From CAYSCZ01 sp051155775 (GTDB taxonomy: Bacteria; Bacteroidota; Bacteroidia; Cytophagales; Cyclobacteriaceae): DNA of 64,000 bases. The DNA is taken from NCBI GenBank assembly GCA_051155775.1, contig DAXETV010000017.1:1-64000 (forward strand), in the 5' to 3' direction. The translations under genes were made by a program, and so were the position numbers. Below the pieces are notes generated by a model. That model was not told the origin of the DNA and ran no database searches. It worked only from the letters and a program-made list of their open reading frames with translations. Position 1 is the first letter of the stretch. Each line of letters opens with the position of its first letter. Positions 8,195 through 17,954 of this stretch are shown here, one piece after another.

Positions 8195-8682
8195 AAAAAT
8201 TATTTTTATTGCGTCATGCTAAATCTAGCTGGAAATTCCCAAACCTGGATGACATTGAAAGACCACTAAATAAGAGGGGTTACAGGGATGCTCCCAGAAT
8301 GGGTCAGCATTTAAAATTAAATGAAGTAGTGCCTGATGCTGTAATCAGCAGCCCAGCTGAAAGAGCTTTTCAAACGGCCAGGATTATTTGCGAGGCTTTA
8401 AATATTCCATCGAGAAACATACAGCCGGAGTTGGGAATCTATCATGCAGGCCCAAATAATCTACTTCAGATAATAAACAAACAAAAAGATCAATCAACGC
8501 ACTTACTGCTTGTTGGTCATAATCCCGGTCTAACTGAACTTGCAAACCTGCTTGCCGACAGCGATATCGATAATATACCTACATGTGGTATTGTAGGAAT
8601 AAAATTTAAAAAGAATGATTGGGCTGGTATTACTTATGGTGCTGGTGAAAAGATGTTTTTTTATTACCCCAGGTCATTGTGA
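8191..8682 (+). CDS. SixA-type histidine phosphatase
   Basis: 163 residues of the phosphoglycerate-mutase-like histidine phosphatase superfamily. The catalytic LRHAKSSW motif is at residues 7-14, the ERPLNKRG block follows, and the second catalytic histidine is in VGHNPGLTEL (about residue 110). E. coli SixA dephosphorylates histidine-phosphotransfer proteins, but the true substrate here is unknown. It is coupled by a 4-bp overlap to the upstream glycosyltransferase, so it may act on a cell-surface or sugar-phosphate metabolite instead. Confidence 0.88.
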   Translation: MKKLFLLRHAKSSWKFPNLDDIERPLNKRGYRDAPRMGQHLKLNEVVPDAVISSPAERAFQTARIICEALNIPSRNIQPELGIYHAGPNNLLQIINKQKDQSTHLLLVGHNPGLTELANLLADSDIDNIPTCGIVGIKFKKNDWAGITYGAGEKMFFYYPRSL

Positions 8683-8768
8683 CCTAAATCACCCGGCCTT
8701 CCAATATTTATCATTCATAAACTTTTGCAAAATCCATTAATTAGGCTAACAAACAAATAACATTAGCC

Positions 8769-9584
8769 ATGGAAGCTGCAGTAAGTAATAAGAACAAAAC
8801 AAGAAAAAGGGCTGGTGAACTTTACGATAAAGAATCCCATCCCGGGTTAAAAGACCAAAAAAGAAAAGTAAATCTCAATGTCAGCGATTACAATGATCTT
8901 ATAAACATTAAAAAGGTTAGAGACAAATCTTCAAGAGTCAGGTCGTCACTATTTTTCCTGATCGGTTTATCTATAAGTTTATTTGCGATCATCGTAATGT
9001 TCGAATGGAAGTTTTACGATGAGCAACAAACGATATCACTTGGTACGGTAGAAGATGATTTTGATGACATTATGGATATACCGCCAACCGAGCAGCCACC
9101 TCCACCGCCACCAAAAGTCCAGCATCCGGTGATAAAAGAAGTGTCAGATGAAGTGATCATTGAAGAAATAGAGCTTGATATTGATGTTGAGGTGACAGAG
9201 GAAACCAAAGTAGAGGATGTGGTTTATGATGTTACAGTTGATGAGCCTGAGGAAGAAGAAGTGGAAGAAATATTTCAGATAGTCGAAAAAAGACCAGAAT
9301 TTAAAGGTGGCATGAAGGCATTTTATCAATTTGTTTCCAAAAACCTTGAATATCCTCAAGCTGCAAAAAGGCAGCAAATATCCGGTGTGGTATATGTGAG
9401 GTTTGTGGTTGAAAAAAATGGCTCAATAACACAGGCAGAAGTGCTCAAAGGAATTGGCGGCGGTTGCGATGAAGAGGCCCTCAGGGTGATAGAAAACTCA
9501 CCCAAATGGATACCTGGTGCTCAACGTGGCAAGCCCGTACGTGTTTATATGACGATGCCAATAAGGTTTATTTTAAAATCCTGA
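8769..9584 (+). CDS. tonB: TonB-family energy transducer
   Basis: 271 residues. A cytoplasmic basic N-terminus of about 55 residues leads to one transmembrane helix at about 60-80, then a periplasmic Pro-rich spacer (PPTEQPPPPPPKVQHP) and a long acidic Glu/Val-rich linker. The C-terminal TonB domain is from about residue 175: RPEFKGGMKAFYQFV, NLEYPQAAKRQQISGVVYVRFVV and the final strand PVRVYMTMPIRFIL. The domain contacts the TonB box of outer-membrane transporters and passes on proton-motive force from ExbB/ExbD, whose genes are not in this window. A 50-residue cytoplasmic tail before the helix is longer than in E. coli TonB, as is common in this phylum. Confidence 0.93.
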   Translation: MEAAVSNKNKTRKRAGELYDKESHPGLKDQKRKVNLNVSDYNDLINIKKVRDKSSRVRSSLFFLIGLSISLFAIIVMFEWKFYDEQQTISLGTVEDDFDDIMDIPPTEQPPPPPPKVQHPVIKEVSDEVIIEEIELDIDVEVTEETKVEDVVYDVTVDEPEEEEVEEIFQIVEKRPEFKGGMKAFYQFVSKNLEYPQAAKRQQISGVVYVRFVVEKNGSITQAEVLKGIGGGCDEEALRVIENSPKWIPGAQRGKPVRVYMTMPIRFILKS

Positions 9585-9590
9585 GGTCTG

Positions 9591-10976
9591 TTAAAGTATA
9601 TATTGGCTCAAATCCCTGTTAATCGACAGGTCTTTGAGTTTATCACTCACCATTTCCCTGGTGATCACGATATTAGCATTTGAGCCAATCTTATCGGGGA
9701 TATCAAATAATATGTCATTTAATAAGTGACTAACAACGGTATGTAATCTTCGAGCACCAATGTTTTCTATATTGCTATTAATATTGAAAGCAATTTCAGC
9801 AATCTCGGTAATTGCATCATCATGAAAGGTTAGCTTTACACCTTCTGCGCTAATCAAAGCTTCATATTGTTTGGTCAACGCATTTTTCGGCTCCCTCAAT
9901 ATTCTTAAAAAATCTTTTTTAGTAAGATTATTTAATTCCACCCTGATCGGAAACCTACCTTGAAGCTCAGGTATAAGATCAGAAGGTTTAGATACATGAA
10001 ATGCTCCTGCGGCAATGAATAAAACATGATCGGTATTTACAATTCCAAATTTGGTATTCACCGGGCTACCTTCTACGATTGGCAATAAATCCCTTTGAAC
10101 GCCTTCCCTGCTAACATCAGGGCCACTTTTCTTATCACCGCCTGCAATTTTGTCGATCTCATCGATAAAGATTATTCCGGTATTTTCAGCTTTATCGATC
10201 GCTTCTTCTTTTACTTCATCCATATCAATGAGTTTTGATGCTTCTTCTTCTAATAAAATTTTTCTGGCATCCCCGATAGACACCCTTCTTTTTTTATTTT
10301 TCTTAGGCATCATATTGCTTAGCATCTCCTGCAGGTTGATCATTGAAGACTCGTCAACCATTCCGCCACCAAGCATGCCGATTCCAGGATTAACAGGTTG
10401 CTTTACATTGATTTCAATCTTCCGATCGTCAAGTTCTCCTTTTCTTATTTTTTCCCTGAATTTTTCCCTGGTTTTTTCATTTAATTCTTCATCACTAAGT
10501 GTATCTTCTTTATTTTCTATGTCAACATTGTACGAGGATTTTCTGGATTGTTTTACTGGTGGGATAAGTGCATCTAATATGATATTCTCAACGATTTCAC
10601 GCGCTTTTTCCTTAACCTCTTCTTTTTTATTATTCTTAACCATATTAACCGACTGGCTAACCAAATCCCTCACCATACTTTCAACATCCCGGCCAACATA
10701 ACCTACCTCAGTAAATTTAGATGCTTCCACTTTTGTAAAAGGTGCATCAGCAATTTTGGCTAACCTGCGGGCTATTTCAGTTTTACCGACACCTGTTGCC
10801 CCGATCATCAGGATATTATTGGGAACAATTTCATTCTTCATCTCAGAGTCTACTGTCATTCTCCTCCATCGGTTCCGAAGTGCAATCGCCACATTTTTTT
10901 TTGCATTGTCCTGTCCTATTATGTATTTATCTAGCTCTTTCACTATTTGTCTTGGGGTAAGATTAACGCCGTTCAT
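9591..10976 (-). CDS. hslU: HslU (ClpY), ATPase subunit of the HslUV protease
   Basis: 461 residues. The AAA+ signature is complete: Walker A GATGVGKTE at residues 59-67, Walker B GIIFIDEIDK about 268, and the pore motif in the family's GYVGRDVES block. The intermediate I-domain is about residues 115-245 and is rich in charged residues. The C-terminal tail LSINRDLSQYIL matches the segment that docks into HslV. HslU unfolds substrates for the HslV peptidase. No hslV lies next to it. It starts 2 bp after porQ ends, as the third gene of lon-porQ-hslU. Confidence 0.97.
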   Translation of the reverse strand: MNGVNLTPRQIVKELDKYIIGQDNAKKNVAIALRNRWRRMTVDSEMKNEIVPNNILMIGATGVGKTEIARRLAKIADAPFTKVEASKFTEVGYVGRDVESMVRDLVSQSVNMVKNNKKEEVKEKAREIVENIILDALIPPVKQSRKSSYNVDIENKEDTLSDEELNEKTREKFREKIRKGELDDRKIEINVKQPVNPGIGMLGGGMVDESSMINLQEMLSNMMPKKNKKRRVSIGDARKILLEEEASKLIDMDEVKEEAIDKAENTGIIFIDEIDKIAGGDKKSGPDVSREGVQRDLLPIVEGSPVNTKFGIVNTDHVLFIAAGAFHVSKPSDLIPELQGRFPIRVELNNLTKKDFLRILREPKNALTKQYEALISAEGVKLTFHDDAITEIAEIAFNINSNIENIGARRLHTVVSHLLNDILFDIPDKIGSNANIVITREMVSDKLKDLSINRDLSQYIL

Positions 10977-10978
10977 GA

Positions 10979-11995
10979 TTAAATTAGTTTTTTGTTCAAC
11001 ATTCTGTTAAGGTTAGTAGATATGGTAAAATGGTTTGAGCCACCTGCCACACTGTAAATTGCTCTGCTATAAGCAAATTCAAATCGTTTAATTTTAAACA
11101 TAAAACCAAAAGAAAAACCTGCACCACCGGAAGTTTCTTCTAATCGTAGTTCCCGTCTTAATAAATGGTTGTATCCGGTTCTTAGTTGTACATGCTCACT
11201 TATTAGCACTTCAATTCCAAGATTTAAATGACCAAACACTTTATCAAATGTGTTGATTTCAGAATCTTCAATATTTGATAAATCAGGATTAATTCCAATT
11301 AAATTGTTTCTACCCAGGTTTGATGCTGTCAATGAAAATCTAAAAGGCATGTATTGTGGTTTAAAAGTGGTACCGATTTGCACATCAAATGGCAGTCTTG
11401 GAGAATCGTTAGGTGTAAATGCGCTTAATACTACGCCCAGGTTTTTAACTGCCAGACCAAGGGAAAAGTTACTGATCGGAGAGAAGGTTCCACCAATGTC
11501 GACAGCCAGTGCTGAGGATGAATAGGTTTCTATGTTTGAGCCGAGTAGTTTGATGTTCACTCCCATGGTAAATGGGCCAAGAGAATGAAATTTACCAATT
11601 GTTACGGCATATTCGTTAGCCTTAAAGTTATCCAATGGCTGCCCGGCGGGGTCAAACCCTTCAAATTCACCGTATGCCAGGTATTGCACACCAAACATTA
11701 AAGGGCCTGTTTTTTTGAAATCATGCAAATAAGCAATGGAACTTAGGTTTATATTCCCCAACAGGCTCAGATGGTTAAAGGATATTGATTTGTCAGACAC
11801 TGAGTCGGCTAATGCCGGATTAGATAAAAAAAGATTCACATCATCAGCCTTCAAAGAAACATTCTTATTACCTAAACCAGCTATCCGGGCATTGGAAGGT
11901 ATATTCAGAAATTGATAGGTATTGTTCCCACCTGTCTGACAGCGTATGATTTCACAGGATAGGGTAAATAATAAAATCAATATTGAATACTTCAT
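10979..11995 (-). CDS. porQ: type IX secretion system protein PorQ
   Basis: 338 residues with a signal peptide (to about residue 19). The mature N-terminus reads NTYQFLNIPSNARIAGLGNKNVSLKADDVNLFLSNPAL in pieces, the PorV/PorQ-type opening of an outer-membrane FadL-like barrel, and the barrel continues with GPLMFGVQYLAYGEFEGFD and SRAIYSVAGGSNHFTIS. PorQ members are linked to the type IX secretion outer-membrane shuttle and attachment complex. It lies 10 bp after lon and 2 bp before hslU. Other T9SS core genes are not in the window. Confidence 0.85.
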   Translation of the reverse strand: MKYSILILLFTLSCEIIRCQTGGNNTYQFLNIPSNARIAGLGNKNVSLKADDVNLFLSNPALADSVSDKSISFNHLSLLGNINLSSIAYLHDFKKTGPLMFGVQYLAYGEFEGFDPAGQPLDNFKANEYAVTIGKFHSLGPFTMGVNIKLLGSNIETYSSSALAVDIGGTFSPISNFSLGLAVKNLGVVLSAFTPNDSPRLPFDVQIGTTFKPQYMPFRFSLTASNLGRNNLIGINPDLSNIEDSEINTFDKVFGHLNLGIEVLISEHVQLRTGYNHLLRRELRLEETSGGAGFSFGFMFKIKRFEFAYSRAIYSVAGGSNHFTISTNLNRMLNKKLI

Positions 11996-12005
11996 TCAAA
12001 TAAGT

Positions 12006-14477
12006 CTATGGAGTCAAGACCGCTTCTTTAACTGGTAACGCTCGAGCGTTTTCAACTTTTTCCTTAAGTAAAGCAATGTCAAGCACCTCATCTACTCTAT
12101 CAACAAAATGAAAGTGAATGTCTTTTACATAGTCGTTATTTATTTCTTCAAGGTCTTTTTCATTTTTTTTACACATGATGATCTCTTTAATCCCTGACCT
12201 ACGTGCTGCCAGAATTTTTTCTTTTATCCCACCTACAGGAAGTACTTTTCCTCTCAGTGTAATTTCACCAGTCATTGCAAGCTTGCTTTTTATTTTTCGT
12301 TGTGTAAAAGCAGACGCCAGGGAAGTAAGCATTGTTATACCGGCAGAAGGGCCATCTTTTGGCACTGCGCCTGCCGGTACATGAACGTGGAGGTCATATT
12401 GACTAAATAATTTTATATCAATGTCATAGCGCTCAGCATTTGATTTCAAAAAGGATAGAGCAGTCATGGCAGATTCTTTCATAATATCCCCTAGCTGACC
12501 AGATAGTGTCAATTTTCCTTTCCCTTCACTCAAACTGGATTCTATAAATAGGATATCCCCTCCCACAGAAGTCCATGCCAATCCTACTGCAACTCCCGGT
12601 ATTTTATTTTCCTGGTAGATTTCATTATCAAATTGTTCCGGGCCAAGAATCCTGCGTACTTCCTTTTCATTGATCTTTTTCTGATAGGTTTCTTCCATGG
12701 CTACAGATTTTGCCACATTCCTTATCACAGAGGATATTTTTCGCTCCAGATTTCTTACCCCTGATTCTCGCGTGTAGTTTTCTATGATCTTCTTAATAGC
12801 CTTTTCATCAAATGATATCTCCTTTGCCTTCAAACCATTTTCTTTTCTTTGCTTTGGTATCAAATGTCTTTTGGCGATCTGAACCTTTTCTTCCAATGTG
12901 TAACCTGAAATGTTTATTACTTCCATCCTGTCCAGTAACGCTGGTTGAATGGTATCAAGCGTATTTGCAGTTGCAATGAATAGTACTTTAGATAAATCAT
13001 AATCCACTTCCAGATAATTGTCTTTGAAAGTATCATTTTGTTCCGGGTCCAGTACTTCCAGCAAGGCAGATGAGGGGTCACCCCTAAAATCAGAACTCAC
13101 TTTGTCGATCTCATCCAAAATAAAAACAGGATTGGAGCTTCCGGATTTATTTATGTTTTGAAGGATCTTACCAGGCATAGCGCCAATGTATGTTTTCCTA
13201 TGTCCCCTAATCTCGGCTTCATCATGAACACCCCCTAATGACATTCTTATGTATTTCCTGTTTAGGGCTTTAGCTATGGATTTGCCCAGGGATGTTTTCC
13301 CAACCCCCGGGGGGCCATAAAAACATAGTATCGGGCCTTTAAGATCATTTTTTATTTTTCTAACGGCCAGGTATTCAAGGATACGATCTTTAACTTTTTC
13401 CAGACCGAAATGATCCTTGTTTAGTATATCCTGTGCATTTTTTAAATCAAAATTATCTTCTGTAAATTCATTCCAGGGTAAATCAACCAGGAGTTCCAGA
13501 TAACTCATGGATAAGGGGTATTCTGCTGCGGCCGGATTCATTCGCTGTACTTTGTCAACTTCCCTGTTAAAATGGTCATAAACATCCTGAGGCCAATTTT
13601 TATCAGCAGCTTTATCCCTAAGTTGATTAAGTTGTTGATCGGGACCGTCCTGTCCTAATTCATCCTGAAGCACTTTAATTTGTTGGCGCAGGTAATAATC
13701 CCTTTGCTGCTGGTCGATGTCGGTATGGACTTTTTTCTGAATCTCATTCTTTAATTCCAGCATTTGTATATCCTTCATCATATACTGAAGGAGCTGGTTG
13801 GCTTTCTTCACTCCATCATTGATCTCTAAAAGTCTTTGTTTGTCTCTGACCTCAGCATTGATATTTGAACATAAAAAATGAGTCAAAAAGCTGGTGCTTT
13901 CAATATTATCTAAGGCTATCTGTGCTTCTTTAGGGATCTCTGGGTTTAAGTGAAGGATGTTAGTCGCTGCATCTTTTAATGACTGGACAAGTGCCTGGGT
14001 TTCATTTTTCTCAGCGGATGGAAAACTTTCTTTCAAATAATTGATGTCAGCTATTAGATAAGGTTCTTCTTTAACAATTTTATTTATTTCAAACCGCTTA
14101 CGACCCTGAATAATAATGGTGGTATTTCCGTCGGGAAGTACCAACATTTTAATGATTTGAGCAGCAGTACCTATTTTATAGATATCCTCTTTCCCCGGTT
14201 CATCTACATTGGAGTTTTTCTGTGCAATAACTCCTATAACTTTTCCGGCTTTGTAAGCTTTTTTTACAAGTTTTATAGATTTTTGTCTCCCAACAGTTAT
14301 AGGGATAACCACACCCGGATACAAAACAGTATTGCGAATTGGTAAAATGGGGAGATTTTCCGGATATTCAATTTCGGATGATCCTTCTTCTGATTCATCG
14401 TGGGTAATAATTTGTATAAAATCACCAGATTCCTCATTAATTAGTTCATTTAAGTTATTCCATGGATTATTAATCAT
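12006..14477 (-). CDS. lon: ATP-dependent protease Lon
   Basis: 823 residues. An N-terminal substrate-binding LON domain (about 40-240) and a coiled-coil region precede the AAA+ module with Walker A GPPGVGKTSL (about 390) and Walker B PVFILDEIDK. The C-terminal protease domain has the catalytic Ser in KDGPSAGITM (Ser711) and the Lys of GGIKEKILAARR. Lon degrades misfolded and short-lived regulatory proteins in the cytoplasm. It is the first gene of lon-porQ-hslU, and a 162-bp divergent region separates it from the next gene. Confidence 0.97.
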   Translation of the reverse strand: MINNPWNNLNELINEESGDFIQIITHDESEEGSSEIEYPENLPILPIRNTVLYPGVVIPITVGRQKSIKLVKKAYKAGKVIGVIAQKNSNVDEPGKEDIYKIGTAAQIIKMLVLPDGNTTIIIQGRKRFEINKIVKEEPYLIADINYLKESFPSAEKNETQALVQSLKDAATNILHLNPEIPKEAQIALDNIESTSFLTHFLCSNINAEVRDKQRLLEINDGVKKANQLLQYMMKDIQMLELKNEIQKKVHTDIDQQQRDYYLRQQIKVLQDELGQDGPDQQLNQLRDKAADKNWPQDVYDHFNREVDKVQRMNPAAAEYPLSMSYLELLVDLPWNEFTEDNFDLKNAQDILNKDHFGLEKVKDRILEYLAVRKIKNDLKGPILCFYGPPGVGKTSLGKSIAKALNRKYIRMSLGGVHDEAEIRGHRKTYIGAMPGKILQNINKSGSSNPVFILDEIDKVSSDFRGDPSSALLEVLDPEQNDTFKDNYLEVDYDLSKVLFIATANTLDTIQPALLDRMEVINISGYTLEEKVQIAKRHLIPKQRKENGLKAKEISFDEKAIKKIIENYTRESGVRNLERKISSVIRNVAKSVAMEETYQKKINEKEVRRILGPEQFDNEIYQENKIPGVAVGLAWTSVGGDILFIESSLSEGKGKLTLSGQLGDIMKESAMTALSFLKSNAERYDIDIKLFSQYDLHVHVPAGAVPKDGPSAGITMLTSLASAFTQRKIKSKLAMTGEITLRGKVLPVGGIKEKILAARRSGIKEIIMCKKNEKDLEEINNDYVKDIHFHFVDRVDEVLDIALLKEKVENARALPVKEAVLTP

Positions 14478-14511
14478 ATGTGTCTTAGCATCCTTTTGTT
14501 AAATTAGTGCC

Positions 14512-14568
14512 ATTGTGACACTTTAGTAAGAAAAATGTAAATTTCTAAATGAAAATAAAAGTGACAAT
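14512..14568. promoter_or_regulatory. split inverted repeat in the lon / OmpA-protein divergent region
   Basis: ATTGTGACACTTT (14512-14524) and AAAGTGACAAT (14558-14568) are reverse complements apart from a 2-nt bulge, separated by 33 bp. Both arms also carry GTGACA in the same direction. They lie 35-90 bp upstream of lon, so a regulator site is plausible. It is not a CIRCE element. Confidence 0.3.
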
Positions 14569-14639
14569 CTGTATGCCAATTCTATGAATTTTTAGTAATT
14601 TCTGTTTTATTACAGTATAAACAATGTGTTGTTACAAGA

Positions 14640-16628
14640 ATGGATAAAACTAACCTGTTTTATAAATTTAGATTTTACTCCATTATTCTTTTCTGTAACT
14701 GCTATTTCGGCAGTTTAGTTTTTGCTCAGGTCGATCAGGTAAAAACAGATACCTCATCTCTAATCAAACCACTAGAGATCGTAGCCTTTAAAAACATAAA
14801 CAAAGTTACCTATTATCAAAATAATAGTGACCTAAGAAAGATTGAGCGATTGAATAGACAGAAAAAATGGCAAGAATTATACGACGTGCTTATTGACTAC
14901 ATAAGCAATTTTGGTATTCAAAATTTTTACAAAGACACCCATCTGATCTGGAAACTTGCAAAGTTAGTAGAATTACTTGATGACGCAGAAAAAGCGAAAC
15001 CACTCTACAGGCTTGTGTTAAAACATCATCATGAAGGTATAAACCTTAAAGAGATTGAACTTTATTATGACTCATTGAATGAGCAGGCAAAAGATATCTA
15101 TGTGCCGATTGATTATTATTACGAATTAGTCGAGCATAGGAAAACCATAGATACATTAAAGCCTCCCCATGGGGTATTACTGAATATGGGAGGCAACATT
15201 AACTCAAAATGGGCAGACTATGGCCCTTCTATGAGTATTAATGATAAGCAATTGATATTTACCTCCAAAAGAAATCAAATAAGGCGGCAATTAAATTATG
15301 TGGATAATGAAGATGTCTTTACAAGCTATAAAATTGGAAATAATTACTGGTCTGAGAGTAAGCCGGTAATAGGTATCAATTCAAGATATAATGAGGGGTC
15401 ACCATGCATGTCCAGAGACGGTAAGAAAATATATTTCTCAAGGTGTGATTGTCCGAATTGCTATGGGGACTGTGACCTTTTTGTTGCCGAAATGGATGAA
15501 GACAGTACATGGACCAACATAGAAAACCTGGGTATAAATGTTAATAGTGTAGGTTGGGATTCCCACCCATCTTTGTCTCACAGCGAGGATACACTTTTCT
15601 TTGCGTCCGACCGAATTGGAGGGTTTGGGTTATCTGATATATACTTTACCTATAAAACAGATGATGGCGAATGGTCGCCTGCCAGGAATATCGGGCCAAT
15701 TATTAACACACGCAATAATGATGTCAGCCCTTTTTACCATCCGACCCACCATTTATTGTATTTTAGTTCAAATGGTCAGTTATACAATTTTGGTGAGTAT
15801 GACATTTTTAAGGTGTACAGACAAAATGGCACTTTTACCGAGCCAATGAATATTGGTCCTCTGGTGAACGGCATGGGAAGTGAGTTTTACTTCACCATTG
15901 ATTCAAGATCAACCCATCTTTTTTATGCCAGGTCAAGTACGCGAAACCTTAATCGGTTGGATCTTTATTCTTTTCCATTACCTATGGAAGCCCAGCCTGG
16001 TGCTGTTATATCAGTTACAGGAACACTTACTGATTCATTAACCGGGAAACCTTTTAAAGGAATTGTTTCAATAATTGATTTGGATGAAGGTATTGAAATA
16101 GCTCCAAAATTTCTCAAGGCGGATGGATCGTTTGAGTTTAAGTTAATCAATCAAAGAAATTATTTATTGGTTATACAGGGTGATGATTTTTTTAGAATAG
16201 AGGAAGTATTTTATCTGGATGGGCCTGCAGCATTCAATAAGGTTACAGAGCCAATTGCCAGTAAGGTGAAGTTTGAATCTATAGCGTTTGACGTTGGAAA
16301 AGCTCAGTTAAAAGAGGCAATGTATGCTGACCTAAATAAGATTGTGAATTTTATGTATGACAATCCTGATTTTCAATTGAGGATATTAGGACACACTGAT
16401 GATGTAGGGTCCCCAGCTTACAACCTTAAGCTATCTGAAAATCGTGCCAGAAACATTTACAGGTATATGGTGGAATTTGGTGGTGTAGAACCTGAAAGAA
16501 TTTCGTATAAAGGCTTTGGTAGTACTAAACCAATAATTGAAAAGGACACGGAGGAAGCCAGAAAAATTAACAGGAGGGTGGAGTTTGAAATCTACCGCCC
16601 TGCACTAAATGAACTAAATACCAATTAG
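14640..16628 (+). CDS. TPR-PD40-OmpA cell-envelope protein (PorE-like architecture)
   Basis: 662 residues with a signal sequence (hydrophobic to about residue 30). An N-terminal helical, TPR-like region (about 70-150) is followed by several WD40-like PD40 repeats (about 175-420) with the hallmark pattern in GSPCMSRDGKKIYFSRCD, SHPSLSHSEDTLFFASDR and YHPTHHLLYFSSNG. A carboxypeptidase-regulatory-like beta domain (about 455-530) and a C-terminal OmpA domain (about 545-655, with the peptidoglycan-binding LRILGHTDDVGS and ENRARNIYRYM) complete it. The same domain order is known in T9SS PorE, which anchors the machine to peptidoglycan, but many paralogues share it. The start is a possible TTG-to-ATG choice; the ATG at 14640 is used. 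Confidence 0.85.
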   Translation: MDKTNLFYKFRFYSIILFCNCYFGSLVFAQVDQVKTDTSSLIKPLEIVAFKNINKVTYYQNNSDLRKIERLNRQKKWQELYDVLIDYISNFGIQNFYKDTHLIWKLAKLVELLDDAEKAKPLYRLVLKHHHEGINLKEIELYYDSLNEQAKDIYVPIDYYYELVEHRKTIDTLKPPHGVLLNMGGNINSKWADYGPSMSINDKQLIFTSKRNQIRRQLNYVDNEDVFTSYKIGNNYWSESKPVIGINSRYNEGSPCMSRDGKKIYFSRCDCPNCYGDCDLFVAEMDEDSTWTNIENLGINVNSVGWDSHPSLSHSEDTLFFASDRIGGFGLSDIYFTYKTDDGEWSPARNIGPIINTRNNDVSPFYHPTHHLLYFSSNGQLYNFGEYDIFKVYRQNGTFTEPMNIGPLVNGMGSEFYFTIDSRSTHLFYARSSTRNLNRLDLYSFPLPMEAQPGAVISVTGTLTDSLTGKPFKGIVSIIDLDEGIEIAPKFLKADGSFEFKLINQRNYLLVIQGDDFFRIEEVFYLDGPAAFNKVTEPIASKVKFESIAFDVGKAQLKEAMYADLNKIVNFMYDNPDFQLRILGHTDDVGSPAYNLKLSENRARNIYRYMVEFGGVEPERISYKGFGSTKPIIEKDTEEARKINRRVEFEIYRPALNELNTN

Positions 16629-16637
16629 CATTTTGTA

Positions 16638-17954
16638 TTAGGTGAATACTTTGTAGATATCGTTAAATATCACAAATCCCATAAGGCTGATAAGAAGTAC
16701 CATTCCAACTTTTTGCGCATTTTCAAGAAACCTGTCTGAAGGTTTATTTCCTGACAAGATTTCATAGGTTAAAAACATGACATGGCCACCATCCAGAGCG
16801 GGTATGGGAAGAAAATTCATGAAGGCCAGCACCATTGAAAGTAACCCTGTAATATTCCAGAAATTTATCCAGTTCCATGTACCTCCAAAAATCTGGGCTA
16901 TGCCAATGGGCCCGGCTAAAGATTTTCTCGCATCCACCTTTCCGGAAATCATCTTACCAAAAGCCCTAATGTTCACCCAAACGATGTTAAAGGCTTTGGT
17001 TGTCCCTACCACAGAAGCCTCCGCCAAAGAATAACTTTCTTTAGAAACTTCTAACAGTGATACTGGATAAAAGCCGAGTGTACCTTCTTCAGTGACGTCA
17101 AGGGTTAAACGCTTTTCTTGACTGTCCCTGTTGACCACCATATTTATTGAGGTGCCTTTATTTTCGCTGAGTATTGATTTTAATTGATCAAAATATTTTA
17201 CAGGCTTATCATTGATGGAGACAATTTCATCCCCTTCTTCAAGGTTACCTTTTTCTGCATTACTCTCTTCCAATATCGGCCCTACTTTAAAGGGCATCCT
17301 CGGTTCAATAAATTTGCTCTGGCTTTCCCGGTCAGAAAATTTATCAAGAAAACCTTCCGGCATAAATAATTTTATACTTTCACCATTTCTGTTAACAATA
17401 TAATAGCCATTGTCGCTCAGTAACATATCAGCCGACCTGAGATCCATGAAGCGATCGTAATCTTCTCCGTTAATTTTTATTACTTTATCTCCAGTTTTAA
17501 AACCAACTTCTTCTCCCAGTTCATAGGCTACTATTCCGTGCTCAACCACTTCATCCTTGGGAATGTAAGACTCACCCTGGTTGTAAACGATTAAAATAAA
17601 GATCACAATTCCGGTTATTACATTTACCACAATACCCCCCATCATGACAATTAACCTTTGCCATGCTGGTTTGGCCCTAAATTCATAGGGTTGGGGTTCA
17701 TCATTCAGACTTTTTGTATCCAGTGATTCATCAATCATTCCGGAAATCTTCACAAAACCACCAAGTGGGACAGCACCCAGGGAGTATTCTGTTTCCCCGT
17801 ATTTAAATCCCCAGATTTTTGGAGGGAACCCGATGGAGTACTTTTCAACCCGCATCCCAAATATTTTGGCTGCCAGTAAGTGGCCAAACTCATGTAACCC
17901 AACCAAAATCGATAAGCCCAAAATTAGTTGGGCGGCCATTATAATTGCTTCCAT
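16638..17954 (-). CDS. rseP: site-2 intramembrane metalloprotease RseP (M50)
   Basis: 438 residues. The zinc-binding HEFGH is at residues 21-25 in the first membrane segment, and the third zinc ligand is in PIPALDGGHVMF near residue 385. Two PDZ-like regions fill the periplasmic part between the membrane segments (about 130-315). RseP cleaves membrane-bound anti-sigma factors and remnant signal peptides. The ATG overlaps the dxr stop by one base (TAATG), giving coupled translation. The dxr-rseP pair is common in Bacteroidota. Confidence 0.96.
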   Translation of the reverse strand: MEAIIMAAQLILGLSILVGLHEFGHLLAAKIFGMRVEKYSIGFPPKIWGFKYGETEYSLGAVPLGGFVKISGMIDESLDTKSLNDEPQPYEFRAKPAWQRLIVMMGGIVVNVITGIVIFILIVYNQGESYIPKDEVVEHGIVAYELGEEVGFKTGDKVIKINGEDYDRFMDLRSADMLLSDNGYYIVNRNGESIKLFMPEGFLDKFSDRESQSKFIEPRMPFKVGPILEESNAEKGNLEEGDEIVSINDKPVKYFDQLKSILSENKGTSINMVVNRDSQEKRLTLDVTEEGTLGFYPVSLLEVSKESYSLAEASVVGTTKAFNIVWVNIRAFGKMISGKVDARKSLAGPIGIAQIFGGTWNWINFWNITGLLSMVLAFMNFLPIPALDGGHVMFLTYEILSGNKPSDRFLENAQKVGMVLLISLMGFVIFNDIYKVFT

